Below are positions 45,859-55,095 of a stretch of DNA of 64,000 nucleotides, piece after piece. Origin of the DNA: Lysobacter silvisoli (lineage in GTDB: Bacteria > Pseudomonadota > Gammaproteobacteria > Xanthomonadales > Xanthomonadaceae); contig NZ_QTSU01000002.1 in assembly GCF_003382365.1 (NCBI RefSeq), positions 62,001 to 126,000 of the forward strand, given 5' to 3'. The notes beneath the pieces were generated by a model that did not search any database, was not told where the DNA came from, and was given only the letters and a program-made list of their open reading frames with translations. The translations under genes were made by a program, and so were the position numbers. Each line of letters opens with the position of its first letter. Position 1 is the stretch's first letter.

Positions 45859-48267
45859 TCACTGCTCCTGCTGCGGGGCGCTTTCGGCGGGCTCGGGCTC
45901 GTCGTCGCGCTTGCCGATACCGAACCAGTCGCGCCAGCCGCCGCTTTCCTCTTCCGGCTCGGCCTGCGGCATCGGGCACGGCGCGTAGTCCGGCGCGAAG
46001 CCGGCCACGAAGGCGAAGCGGCGCGCGCTGGCGCAACCGGGATCGGTGGTGTTCTGGTTGACCACGAACTGCCAGTCGATGCCCTTGTCGCCGACCTGCA
46101 GCGGCGCGCTGGGCAGGCGCGAGAAGATCGCCGACCACACCCGCATCGCACCGGTGCCGCCGTACAGGCCGGTTTCCTTGTTCTGGTCGTTGCCGACCCA
46201 GATCACCGCCAGGTGGTCGCCGGTCCAGCCGGCGAACCAGCTGTCGCGGCCGTCGTTGCTGGTGCCGGTCTTGCCGGCCGGCGACAAACGGCCCAGGCCG
46301 TCGCCGACCAGCTGGCGACCGGTGCCGCTGGTCACCGCGTGCTGCAGCGCGATGGTGATCAGGCGCGCGGCGATCGCATCGCCCTCCTGCGCCGGCGCGG
46401 GTTCCTTGTCGTAGCGGTTGACCGCGCGGCCGTTGGCGTCGAGCACGCCGCGCACCGCATGCAGCGGCTGGATCTCGCCGCCGGAGGCCAGGAACTGGTA
46501 CAGCTGCGCCATCGCGTACGGGCTCTGATCGACCGAACCCAGGATCAGCGAAGGATTGGGCGTGGCCTCGATCCCGGCCAGGGTCTTGATCAGACCGCCC
46601 AGACGTTCGGGCGCGACCTGCATGCCCACGCGCACGGTGGCCTGGTTGTAGGACTGCGCCAACGCGTCGATCAGGCGCACGGTACCGTGGCTGCGGCCGT
46701 CGGAGTTGCCCGGGGTCCAGCGCTTGCCCTTGCCCAGGGTCACGGTGACCGGGGAGTCGTCGACGTAGCTGGCCAGCGAATACTTGCCCGGCTGCGCCAG
46801 CGCCAGCAGGTAGACGAAGGGCTTGAGCAGCGAGCCCACCGGGCGCTGCGCCTCGACCGCACGGTTGAAGCCGTGCTGGGTGAAATCGCGGCTGCCGACC
46901 ACGGCCACCACTTCGCCGTTGTGCACGTCGGTCACCACCAGGCCGGTGTTGAGCGGCGGGCGGCGCTTGTTGTCCAGGCTCTTGAGCGTGCGCGTGACCG
47001 CGCCTTCGGCCTGCGCCTGCGCCGACGGCGCCATGCCGCTCATCACGCTCAGGCCGGCGCCGGCCAGCGCGTCGGCCGGATAGTCGCGCGCGAGCTGGCG
47101 GCGGATCAGGTCGACGTAGGCCGGGAACCGGTTGGCGGCGGTGCTGCCGGGGGTCTTGGTGACGCCCAGCGGCGTCTTCAGCGCGCGCTGGTATTCGGCG
47201 TCGTCGATGAGCTGGGTTTCGTGCATCTCGCCGAGCACGAAGTTGCGCCGGTCCAGCGCGCGCTCGGGATTGCGCCGCGGATCGTAGTAGGACGGGCCCT
47301 TGACGATGCCGATCAACAGCGCGATCTGCTCGGTGCTGAGGTCGCGCAGGTCGCGGCCGAACCAGAACTCGGCGCCCGCGGCCACGCCGTGGATCGCCTG
47401 CGAACCGCGCTGACCCAGATAGACCTGGTTGAAGTAGGCCTCCAGGATGGTGCGCTTGTCGTAGCGCGCCTCGATCAGCAGCGCGTACAGGATTTCCTTG
47501 GCCTTGCGGGTCGGGGTCTGCTCCTGGCCGATGCCGAGCAGGCCGCTGCGCGCGAGCTGCTGGGTCAGAGTGCTGGCGCCCTGGCGGGTGCCGGTGGCGG
47601 TCTTGAACAGCGCGCGCACCATGCCACTGATGTCGATGCCGAAGTGGCTGTTGAAGTCGCGGTCCTCGACCGCCTGCAGGCCGGTGACCAGCAGTTCGGG
47701 CACGTCCTCGATCCGCACCAGCCGGCGCTCTTCCTGCTTCTGGCCGTACAGGGTGGCGATGCGCGCCGGATCCAGGCGCGCGACCTTCAGCGGTTTCTTG
47801 CTGGCCACGTCGCGCAGGCTGGCCACGCGGCCGCCGGACAGCACCAGTTCGACGCGGCGTCCGGGCACGGCGCCGTCGACGTCGTTGTAGCCGCGGCTGG
47901 AGATGGTCCAGCGCCCGCCTTCGCGGGCGTAGGTGCCGGTGCGCGCGCCGGCGCCGTCGTCGCGGTAGGCGGCGGCGTCGAGCTCGGTCTTGAGCGTGGT
48001 CGCGTCCAGGGTTAAGCCGGGAGTCAGTTCCAGCGGCCGCGCGTACACCCGCGTCGGGATCTGCCAGCGCAGCTGGCCGAAGCGCTGGCCGACCTCGTGA
48101 TTGAGGTAGAGCGTATACGGGATCAGGAATCCCAGGCCCAGGCCGATCGCCGCCAGGGTCCAGGTGACGAGCCGGCGGCGCCAGCTGGGAGTGCCGCCGC
48201 CGTCGGACGCAAGGTCGTCGGAACTGTCGTCTTCGTCGTAATCGATTCGGGCCACGGCATGGGACAA
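45859..48267 (-). CDS. mrcB: Penicillin-binding protein 1B
   Basis: An 802-aa class A synthase: cytoplasmic tail, membrane segment near 32-52, UB2H-like domain (RVYARPLELTPGLTLD), glycosyltransferase with the catalytic Glu near 202 in AVEDRDFNSHFGID and GASTLTQQLARSG, and transpeptidase with Ser near 477 in RPVGSLLKPFVY, SYNQ near 540 and KTGTSND near 666. It polymerises and cross-links peptidoglycan. No ATG fits; the frame opens with TTG at 48267, and a GTG at 48255 (MARIDYDEDD) is an alternative; neither has a clear ribosome site. Confidence 0.95.
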   Translation of the reverse strand: MSHAVARIDYDEDDSSDDLASDGGGTPSWRRRLVTWTLAAIGLGLGFLIPYTLYLNHEVGQRFGQLRWQIPTRVYARPLELTPGLTLDATTLKTELDAAAYRDDGAGARTGTYAREGGRWTISSRGYNDVDGAVPGRRVELVLSGGRVASLRDVASKKPLKVARLDPARIATLYGQKQEERRLVRIEDVPELLVTGLQAVEDRDFNSHFGIDISGMVRALFKTATGTRQGASTLTQQLARSGLLGIGQEQTPTRKAKEILYALLIEARYDKRTILEAYFNQVYLGQRGSQAIHGVAAGAEFWFGRDLRDLSTEQIALLIGIVKGPSYYDPRRNPERALDRRNFVLGEMHETQLIDDAEYQRALKTPLGVTKTPGSTAANRFPAYVDLIRRQLARDYPADALAGAGLSVMSGMAPSAQAQAEGAVTRTLKSLDNKRRPPLNTGLVVTDVHNGEVVAVVGSRDFTQHGFNRAVEAQRPVGSLLKPFVYLLALAQPGKYSLASYVDDSPVTVTLGKGKRWTPGNSDGRSHGTVRLIDALAQSYNQATVRVGMQVAPERLGGLIKTLAGIEATPNPSLILGSVDQSPYAMAQLYQFLASGGEIQPLHAVRGVLDANGRAVNRYDKEPAPAQEGDAIAARLITIALQHAVTSGTGRQLVGDGLGRLSPAGKTGTSNDGRDSWFAGWTGDHLAVIWVGNDQNKETGLYGGTGAMRVWSAIFSRLPSAPLQVGDKGIDWQFVVNQNTTDPGCASARRFAFVAGFAPDYAPCPMPQAEPEEESGGWRDWFGIGKRDDEPEPAESAPQQEQ

Positions 48268-48383
48268 TGACAGGGCGGCGCCCTAGTAGCCTTCGAGTCT
48301 AACGCAGCCGGCCGGCGCCGCCGCAGGGCGGGCCCGGCGCCGCGCCGCGTACTTTGGAATTCCTTCAGCATGGCATCCGATCG

Positions 48384-50486
48384 ATGGCGATGAGCTGGAC
48401 CGATCTTCGGTTCTTGTTGCAACGGGGGACGGGTCTGGCGCGGCGCGGATTGATCAGCCTGCGCACCCGCGGCCTGGGCCCCACCTGGCAGCGGATGCTG
48501 CGCCAGTTCCACCGGGTGCCCGAGGCCCAGCGCGCGGCGCTGTGGCTGCCCGCGGCCGAGCCGTTCGCGCCCTTCGTCCTGCCCACCTCGCAGACCCCGC
48601 GTGCCAGCGTGGTGATCCCGGTCTACAACCAGTTCGCCCACACCCTGGCCTGCCTGCGCGCCCTGGCCGCGCGGCCGCCGCAGGCCGCGTTCGAGGTGAT
48701 CGTGGTCGACGACGGCAGCAGCGACGCCACCCAGGCCTCGCTGCTGCAGGTGCAGGGCCTGCGCTACCACCGCCGCGCCGCCAATGGCGGCTTCATCGCC
48801 GCCTGCAACGACGGCGCCGACCTGGCCCGCGGCGAGTTCGTGGTGTTCCTCAACAACGACACCATCCCGCAGCCGGGCTGGCTGGATACCCTGCTGGCGA
48901 CCTTCGACGAGCAGCCGGGCACCGGCCTGGTCGGCGCCCAGCTGGTCTACCCCGACGGGCGCCTGCAGGAAGCCGGCGGCATCGTCTTCGACGACGCCAG
49001 CGGCTGGAACTACGGTCGCTTCGACGCGCCCGACCACCCGCGCTACGCCTTCCTGCGCGACGCCGACTACTGCTCGGGCGCGGCGATCGCGCTGCCGACC
49101 GCGCTGTTCCGCGAGCTGGGCCGTTTCGACGCGCGCTACGCGCCGGCCTACTACGAGGACACCGACCTGGCCTTCGCCGTGCGCGCGGCCGGGCGGCGCG
49201 TGGTCTACCAGCCGCAGTCGCGGGTGGTGCATTGCGAAGGCATCACCGCCGGCACCGACACCGGTTCCGGGGTCAAGGCCTACCAGGTGCGCAACCGCGG
49301 CGTGTTCGCCGACAAGTGGCGCGATGCGCTGTCGCGGCAATGGCCGGCGGCCACGCCGGCCGAACGCGCGGCCTTCCCGCGTGGGCGCCGCAGCGTGCTG
49401 ATCGTGGACGCCCTGGTGCCGCAGCCCGACCGCGACTCGGGCTCGCTGCGGCTGGTCAACCTGATGCGCCTGCTGCTGGAGGAAGGCGCGCATGTGGTGT
49501 TCGTGCCGGCTTATCTGGCCCACCGCGACGCGTCGGTGGACGCGATGCGGCGCATGGGCGTGGAGGTGTGGACGGCACCGGACCTGGGCCGTCTGCCGGC
49601 CTGGCTGCGCGAGCACGGCCCGCGCTTCGACACCGTGGTGGCCTGCCGTCATTACGTGCTCAGCGAACTGCTGCCGCTGCTGCGCAAGCATGCGCCGCAG
49701 GCGCGCGTGGTGTTCGACACCGTCGACCTGCATTACCTGCGCGAACGCCGCGGCGCCGAAGTCGCCGGCGACGCCGCCCTTGCGCGCGTGGCCGAAGCCA
49801 CGCGCAAGCTCGAACTGGACGTGATCGCGCGCAGCGACGCCACCCTGGTGGTCAGCGAGGTCGAGCGCACGCTGCTCACGCAGGACGCGCCGCAGGCCCA
49901 GGTCGACATTCTCTCCAACCTGCACCGCATCGCCGGTGCCGGGCAGCCGTACGCGCAACGCCACGACCTGGTCTTCGTCGGCGGCTTCCGCCATCCGCCG
50001 AACGTGGACGCGGTGCGCTGGTTCGCGCTGGAGGTGTTCCCGCTGATCCGCGCCGAATTGCCGGAACTGCGCTTCCACTGCATCGGCGCCGACACCCCGC
50101 CGGAAATCGCCGCCCTGGCGTCGGCGCCGGGCATCGAGATCCACGGCCATGTGCCGGACCTGGACCCGTACATGGACGGCGCGCGCATCGCGGTGGCGCC
50201 GCTGCGCTACGGCGCCGGGGTCAAGGGCAAGGTCAACCTGAGCATGGCCCACGGCCAGCCGGTGGTCGCCACCGGCTGCGCGGTCGAGGGCATGCATCTG
50301 CGCGACGGCGAAGACGCGCTGGTCGCCGACACGCCGGCCGACTTCGCCGCCGCCGTGGTGCGGCTGTATCGCGATCCGGCGCTGTGGCAACGGCTGTCCG
50401 AGAACGGACTGCACAACGTGCAGACGCATTTCTCGCTGGACGCGGCGCGCGAGGTGGTGCGAAGGGTGTTGTTGCACGGGGGATAG
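48384..50486 (+). CDS. Two-domain glycosyltransferase (GT2 fused to GT4)
   Basis: A 700-aa protein. Residues of about 70-310 are a GT2 (GT-A) domain: ASVVIPVYNQFAHTLACL, VIVVDDGSSDA, LNNDTIPQPGWLD as the DxD-like metal site and YYEDTDLAFAVRAAGRRV. Residues of about 345-695 are a GT-B/GT4-like domain: LIVDALVPQPDRDSGSLR, HDLVFVGGFRHPPNVDAVRW, RIAVAPLRYGAGVKGKVNLS and GQPVVATGCAVEGM. Such fusions add two sugars in polysaccharide or lipid-glycan synthesis. No other glycan genes are adjacent. ATG 48384 is preferred to the upstream TTG. Confidence 0.92.
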   Translation: MAMSWTDLRFLLQRGTGLARRGLISLRTRGLGPTWQRMLRQFHRVPEAQRAALWLPAAEPFAPFVLPTSQTPRASVVIPVYNQFAHTLACLRALAARPPQAAFEVIVVDDGSSDATQASLLQVQGLRYHRRAANGGFIAACNDGADLARGEFVVFLNNDTIPQPGWLDTLLATFDEQPGTGLVGAQLVYPDGRLQEAGGIVFDDASGWNYGRFDAPDHPRYAFLRDADYCSGAAIALPTALFRELGRFDARYAPAYYEDTDLAFAVRAAGRRVVYQPQSRVVHCEGITAGTDTGSGVKAYQVRNRGVFADKWRDALSRQWPAATPAERAAFPRGRRSVLIVDALVPQPDRDSGSLRLVNLMRLLLEEGAHVVFVPAYLAHRDASVDAMRRMGVEVWTAPDLGRLPAWLREHGPRFDTVVACRHYVLSELLPLLRKHAPQARVVFDTVDLHYLRERRGAEVAGDAALARVAEATRKLELDVIARSDATLVVSEVERTLLTQDAPQAQVDILSNLHRIAGAGQPYAQRHDLVFVGGFRHPPNVDAVRWFALEVFPLIRAELPELRFHCIGADTPPEIAALASAPGIEIHGHVPDLDPYMDGARIAVAPLRYGAGVKGKVNLSMAHGQPVVATGCAVEGMHLRDGEDALVADTPADFAAAVVRLYRDPALWQRLSENGLHNVQTHFSLDAAREVVRRVLLHGG

Positions 50487-50515
50487 TGCAGCTGGCGCCA
50501 GCGGTTGCTATCCCG

Positions 50516-50963
50516 CGCGCCCTCACCCCAACCCGCACCCCGGCCCGCCCGCAGTGCGGTCGGGCGTTCGGTGCAGCGCGAGCCAATGGCTCGCAAGCGC
50601 TGCCCCTCACCCCGTGAACGGGAGAGGGGCTAAAGCAGAAGCGGCGTCGGATGCATCCCCTCTCCCGCTTGCGGGAGAGGGTTAGGGTGAGGGGGTGAGC
50701 GAAGCGAATGCTCTTGCTCCTCGCTCGGGCACCGAACTCGCCGTACCAATAGAAGACCCGGAGAGCCTGCCCCCGCGAAGGCGGGGGGCGGCGCACAGGA
50801 GCGCCGTTTTTCGCTGGCACAGGGATGTGCCATCGAAAAATCCCGGCGCAAACTCCGATCTCGCAGGGGAGCTCTGGCCAAGCGTTTTTCTTTGGTTACT
50901 TTCTTTTGACGCTTATCAAAAGAAAGTGACCCGGCCGCTTGCGGACGGAAGCTGTTGCTGTTG
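50516..50963. repeat. Composite dispersed repeat, copy A3
   Basis: Third copy of the 1-447 type repeat, including the two-hairpin element (50543-50594), the hairpin TTTTTCG-C-TGGCAC / GTGCCA-T-CGAAAAA (50807-50840) and the palindrome ACTTTCTTTTGA/TCAAAAGAAAGT (50898-50909 / 50916-50927). It carries an extra CCCCCGCGAAGGCGGGGG hairpin (50770-50787). With the REP units that follow it fills the 707-bp gap after the glycosyltransferase. Confidence 0.85.
50543..50594 (-). repeat. Two-hairpin element, copy E2
   Basis: GCCCGCCCGC (50543-50552) / GCGGTCGGGC (50556-50565) with one mismatch, a 12-nt spacer, then GCGAGCC (50578-50584) / GGCTCGC (50588-50594). Same geometry as 48-99. Confidence 0.8.
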
Positions 50964-50992
50964 CTTCAAAGCAGCACACCCAAATACCTGCG

Positions 50993-51178
50993 CGAGTTCG
51001 GAGCTGGTCGCGGCTCACGCCGCTCCTACCCCAAGGCCGCAGAGCAGCCCTCCGCCGACCGAGGGCTTGGTCGCAACGGTGGATTCGCGGTCGCAGCTGG
51101 CGCAGCTCCTACAGGGGGCGTGCGTAACTTTCGTCGTGGTTGCGGGGTCGCGGTCGCGGCTCACGCCGCTCCTACCCC
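50993..51178. repeat. Cluster of GTAG-type REP-like palindromes
   Basis: Three units of the GCGGTCGC-GGCTCACGCCGC-TCCTACC type, between repeat A3 and the end of the TPR gene at 51194. Confidence 0.7.
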
Positions 51179-51193
51179 AGAGCGCCTGGTCGG

Positions 51194-52798
51194 TCAGTCG
51201 CGGCCGGGGTCGGCGGCGCGCACGCGGTCGGTCAGGTCGTCGATGCCGGTCGCCGTCGGGTCCAACTCACGCGCCGCCTTGAGCGCGGCCTGCGCCGCGC
51301 GCACCTCGCCTGCGCCCAGGCGTTCGTCGCCCACCGCCAGCCAACGCAGCGCCAACCGCCGACGCGGCTCGGCCAGCGGTGCGCCCTCGCCCTCCAGCGC
51401 GCCGCGCGCGTCCAGGCATTCGCGCGCGCGCGCCAGGCGGTTGCTGCGCAACTCGTCCTCGAAACAGCGCCGCACCGCCGGCAGCAGGCGCGCGGCGGCC
51501 GCGCGCACCTTCGGGTCTTGCGGCGCCAGCGCCTGCGCCGCGCGCAGCTTGTCGTAGGCGCTGTCGCCGGGCGGCGTGAGCAAGTGGCCGCGCGCCTCGG
51601 CGGCGGCGGCCTCGTCCAGCAAGCGGCGCAGGCGCTGCGGACGCTGCGCGGCCGGTACGCCGGTGTCCAAGCGTTTGCGCGACTGCCTGGCGCGCTCCAG
51701 GTGCCGGCCCGCCTCGGTCACGGCCGGCAGCGCGGGCGCGAGTTCGGCGGCCGCGGCCAGGGCGGCGGCGGCCTCGTCGAAGCGGAAATCCGCGGCCAGG
51801 CGTTCGCCGCGCTGCGCATAGGCCAGCGCGACCGCCTCCAGCCCGCGCTGCGCAGCCGCATCGTCCGCGATCGCGGTCAGCACATCGCGATACGCCTCCA
51901 CGGCCACAGGCAGTTGGCCGCGGCGCAAGGCGGCGTCGGCCGCGCTGCGCCGGCCGTCGACGCGACGCGCGAGCTCGGCCAAGGCGTCGGGCAGGTCGAC
52001 ATGGCCGGCATCGGCCGCCTGCACGCGGCGGATGCGCGCGGCGCCCGGTTCCAGATCGCCGTGCGCCAGCGCCTGCCGCGCCTGCTGCAGCAGATCGGCC
52101 AGGGTGTCCTCGCGCCCTTCCAGCGCCTCCACGCGTTCGGGCTGCAATGCCAGCACGCGCTGGTACAGCGGCAGCGCCGCCTGCTCGCCGTCGTCCAGGT
52201 GACCGGCGGCGCGGGCCGCGGCGGCCTGTTCCAGCAAGCGGTCGAGGCCGGCGGCAGCGGCTTCGCGCGTGCGCAGGCGCTGCTCCAGCGCGTCGGTTTG
52301 CGCGCGCGGCACCGCCAGTTCGCGGGCCAGGTTCAAGGCGCTGTGGGCATCGGCGTAGCGGCGCTGCGCCATCGCCCGCTCGGCCTGCGCCAGCGCGGCC
52401 TGGCCCACCCGCGACAAACCCGCGCGGGCCTCGCCGCGGTCGGGATCCAGGGCCAGCGCGGCCTCGTAGAGTTCGCGCGCGCCGCGACCGTCGGGCGAGC
52501 TCAGGCGGCCTTCGCGCAGCGCTTGCGCGGCATCGTTGCGCAACTGCTGCAAACGGGTTTCCGGCCACAGCCGGTCCGACAGCGGCTGGCGCAGCAGGAT
52601 CAGCGCGATCAGCACCAGCATCACCAGCGCGGCCGCGCCCCAGCCGAACCAGGGCCGTGGCGGCGGCGGCCGGCGCGGTCGGCCGCCCTCGTCGAAACTT
52701 AGCCCTCGCCAGCGGCCGAATTCCGGCTCCACCCGCAGCGGCGCGGCACGGCCGGGGGTCGGCTCGGGGCGCGGGTCGGGCGGAAGTTCGGACGTCAC
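51194..52798 (-). CDS. TPR-type membrane-anchored protein
   Basis: A 534-aa protein: a Pro/Arg-rich N-terminus, one membrane anchor (WGAAALVMLVLIALILL, about residues 53-70) and a long alpha-helical region with repeated TPR-like helices (GARELYEAALALDPDRGEAR, YADAHSALNLARELAV, AALPLYQRVLALQPERVEAL, GEVRAAQAALKAARELDPTA). It probably forms a periplasmic or cytosolic protein-binding rod. It follows relA by 42 nt; a link to stringent control is only positional. Confidence 0.85.
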   Translation of the reverse strand: MTSELPPDPRPEPTPGRAAPLRVEPEFGRWRGLSFDEGGRPRRPPPPRPWFGWGAAALVMLVLIALILLRQPLSDRLWPETRLQQLRNDAAQALREGRLSSPDGRGARELYEAALALDPDRGEARAGLSRVGQAALAQAERAMAQRRYADAHSALNLARELAVPRAQTDALEQRLRTREAAAAGLDRLLEQAAAARAAGHLDDGEQAALPLYQRVLALQPERVEALEGREDTLADLLQQARQALAHGDLEPGAARIRRVQAADAGHVDLPDALAELARRVDGRRSAADAALRRGQLPVAVEAYRDVLTAIADDAAAQRGLEAVALAYAQRGERLAADFRFDEAAAALAAAAELAPALPAVTEAGRHLERARQSRKRLDTGVPAAQRPQRLRRLLDEAAAAEARGHLLTPPGDSAYDKLRAAQALAPQDPKVRAAAARLLPAVRRCFEDELRSNRLARARECLDARGALEGEGAPLAEPRRRLALRWLAVGDERLGAGEVRAAQAALKAARELDPTATGIDDLTDRVRAADPGRD

Positions 52799-52840
52799 CG
52801 GAGCAGCATAGCGCCCTTGCGCGGCGGCTCCGTGACGGCT

Positions 52841-55018
52841 TCAGCTGCGCTGCGCCCGCTCCACGCCGGGCAGCGAGGCCAGCTTGCCCAGCAAGGTCGA
52901 CAACTGGCCGTAGTCGGCCACGCGCAGGCGCAGGCGCAAACGCACGCGCGCGCCGTTGCGCTCGATATCGCTGCGGATGCTGACCACGTGGGCGTTGTTC
53001 TGCGCGATCAGGTTGGTGACTTCCTTCAGCAGCCACTTGCGATCCAGCGCCAGCACTTCTATGTCGGTCTCGTAGCCCGAACCCTTGCGTCCCCACTCCA
53101 CCGGCAGCACGCGCTGCGGCTGCGCCGCGGCCAGGCGCTCGAACGAGGCGCAGCCCGGGCGGTGCACGCTGACGCCGCGGCCGCGGGTGAGGTAGCCGAC
53201 GATGGGCTCGCCGGGCAGCGGCTGGCAGCAGCGCGCCAGCTGCACCAGCAGGTTGCCCACGCCCTCGACGGTGAAGTCGGTGCTCTTGGTCGGGCGCTTG
53301 CGCGGCACCGGCGCGAGCGTGGTGGTGCTGGCGGCCGGCGGCGGCGCCGCAGCCGCGCGCTCGTGCTCGAGCAAGGCGCGGCCGACCTGGTGCGGGCCCA
53401 GGTCGCCCAGCGCCACCTGCACGTACAGGTCGCCGTCGTTGGCCAGGTTGAAGCGTTCGCGCGCCGGCGCCAACTCGGCGCCGAGCAGCCCCAGCCGGCG
53501 CAGCTCCTTGTCCAGCAGTTCGCGCCCGGCCTGCTCGTTGCGGGCGCGATCGAGCTTGTGGAACCAGGCCCGCACCTTGTCGCGCGAACGGCCGCTGGCG
53601 AGGAAGCCGTTGGCCGCCACCAGCCAGTCTCGGCGCGGCTCGCCGGTCTTGGCGGTGAGGATCTCGACGCGGTCGCCGCTGCGCAGCTTGTGGTCCAGCG
53701 GCACGATGCGGCCGTCGACCTTGGCGCCGCGGCAGCGGTGCCCGACCTCGGTGTGCACGTGGTAGGCGAAATCCAGCGGCGTGGCGCCGGCGGGCAGATC
53801 GATGACCTCGCCCTTGGGCGTGAGCACGTAGACGCGGTCCTCGACCAGCTCGGTATCGAGCTCGCCGGCCAGGGTCGCATCGCCGCCGTCGCGGCCTTCG
53901 TTGTGCGCGTCCAGCAGCTTGCGCATCCAGGCGATCTTGCGGTCGAAGGAGGCGTCGGCGGCCTGGCTGCCGGCCTCCTTGTATTTCCAGTGTGCGGCCA
54001 CGCCCAGCTCGGCCTGGCGGTGCATCTCGTGGGTGCGGATCTGCACCTCCAGGGTCTTGCCCTCGGGGCCGACCACGGCGGTGTGCAGCGAGCGGTAGTC
54101 GTTGCGCTTGGGCCGGGCGATGTAGTCGTCGAACTCGCTGGGGATCGGCGTCCACTGCGCGTGCACCACGCCCAGCGCGGCGTAGCAGGCGGCCAGATCG
54201 GCCACCATCACCCGCACCGCGCGCAGGTCGTAGAGCTCGCCGATGGGCACGTCCTTGCGCTGCATCTTTTTCCAGATGCTGTAGATGTGCTTGGGCCGGC
54301 CGGCGACTTCGGCGCCCTGCAGGCCGGCGGCGTCCAGCGCCGTGCGCAGGGTGCGCTTGACCTGTTCGATGTAGCGTTCGCGGTCGCCGCGCTTTTCGTC
54401 CAGCAGGCGCGCGATCTTCTGGTAGGTCTGCGGCTCCAGGTGGCGGAAGGCCAGGTCTTCCAGCTCCCACTTGAGCTGCCAGATGCCCAGGCGGTTGGCC
54501 AGCGGCGCTTGGATGTCGCGGGTCAGCGCGGCCAGTTCGCGCCGCGCCGGCGGCGGCAGCGCCTCGGCGTGGCGCATGCGCGCGAGCTGGCGCGCGAGCA
54601 GGATCGGCACCACCCGCAGGTCGCGCACGATCGCCAGCAGCAGCCGGCGCAGGCCCTCGGGGCCGGAGCGCGCGCCGTGCTCGGCGTGCAGCGCCCAGAC
54701 CTGTTCGGCCGCGCGCTGGCCGTCCAGCAGCGCGGCCACCGCGGCGAACTGCTTGTCCAGCGCCGGGCCCATGGCCGCGGCCAGGCCGGGGTAGGCGTGC
54801 AGCAGCGCGGCCGCCACGGTGTCGCTGTCGGCGCCGAGCAGGCCCAGCGCGTCCAGGGTGGCGGCCACCACCGGCGGCGCGTCCAGGGCGTCGCGTGTGG
54901 CCAGCGGCGCCTGCGCGGCGGCCTCCAGTTGCTTGCGCAACGGCGCCGCGACGGCCGCCGACGAGGCGTGCGACAGCGCGGCTTGGATGGGATCGGGAGC
55001 GGCGGGCGACGCGTTCAT
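52841..55018 (-). CDS. relA: GTP pyrophosphokinase RelA
   Basis: A 725-aa ribosome-linked (p)ppGpp synthetase. The N-terminal hydrolase-like domain (about 20-200) has lost the HD catalytic pair, as usual for RelA. The synthetase holds GRPKHIYSIWKKMQRK, YDLRAVRVMVADL, the EFDDYIA motif (ExDD, RelA type) and NDYRSLHTAVVGPEGKTLEV. TGS (RVYVLTPKGEVIDLPAGATP), a Cys-containing zinc-finger-like region (ARCCQPLPGEPIVGYLTRGR, HRPGCASF) and a C-terminal ACT domain follow. It responds to amino-acid starvation. Confidence 0.97.
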   Translation of the reverse strand: MNASPAAPDPIQAALSHASSAAVAAPLRKQLEAAAQAPLATRDALDAPPVVAATLDALGLLGADSDTVAAALLHAYPGLAAAMGPALDKQFAAVAALLDGQRAAEQVWALHAEHGARSGPEGLRRLLLAIVRDLRVVPILLARQLARMRHAEALPPPARRELAALTRDIQAPLANRLGIWQLKWELEDLAFRHLEPQTYQKIARLLDEKRGDRERYIEQVKRTLRTALDAAGLQGAEVAGRPKHIYSIWKKMQRKDVPIGELYDLRAVRVMVADLAACYAALGVVHAQWTPIPSEFDDYIARPKRNDYRSLHTAVVGPEGKTLEVQIRTHEMHRQAELGVAAHWKYKEAGSQAADASFDRKIAWMRKLLDAHNEGRDGGDATLAGELDTELVEDRVYVLTPKGEVIDLPAGATPLDFAYHVHTEVGHRCRGAKVDGRIVPLDHKLRSGDRVEILTAKTGEPRRDWLVAANGFLASGRSRDKVRAWFHKLDRARNEQAGRELLDKELRRLGLLGAELAPARERFNLANDGDLYVQVALGDLGPHQVGRALLEHERAAAAPPPAASTTTLAPVPRKRPTKSTDFTVEGVGNLLVQLARCCQPLPGEPIVGYLTRGRGVSVHRPGCASFERLAAAQPQRVLPVEWGRKGSGYETDIEVLALDRKWLLKEVTNLIAQNNAHVVSIRSDIERNGARVRLRLRLRVADYGQLSTLLGKLASLPGVERAQRS

Positions 55019-55038
55019 CGCGGATTGCGGCGGCAGGA

Positions 55039-55067
55039 TCGAAGCCGAAAGGGGGAGCGTCTACACT
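55039..55067 (+). promoter_or_regulatory. Candidate promoter of the first paralogue gene
   Basis: TCGAAG (55039-55044, three of six) and TACACT (55062-55067, four of six) are separated by 17 nt, about 29 nt before the ATG at 55096, which has GAGGAA as its ribosome site. A weak but well-spaced sigma-70 candidate. Confidence 0.35.
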
Positions 55068-55095
55068 AGCCGGCAACCGACCCGAGGAACAGCAC

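Noticed and set aside
52841-55018. Loss of the HD hydrolase residues in RelA as a novelty
   Set aside because: This is the normal state for RelA-type enzymes, which only synthesise (p)ppGpp.
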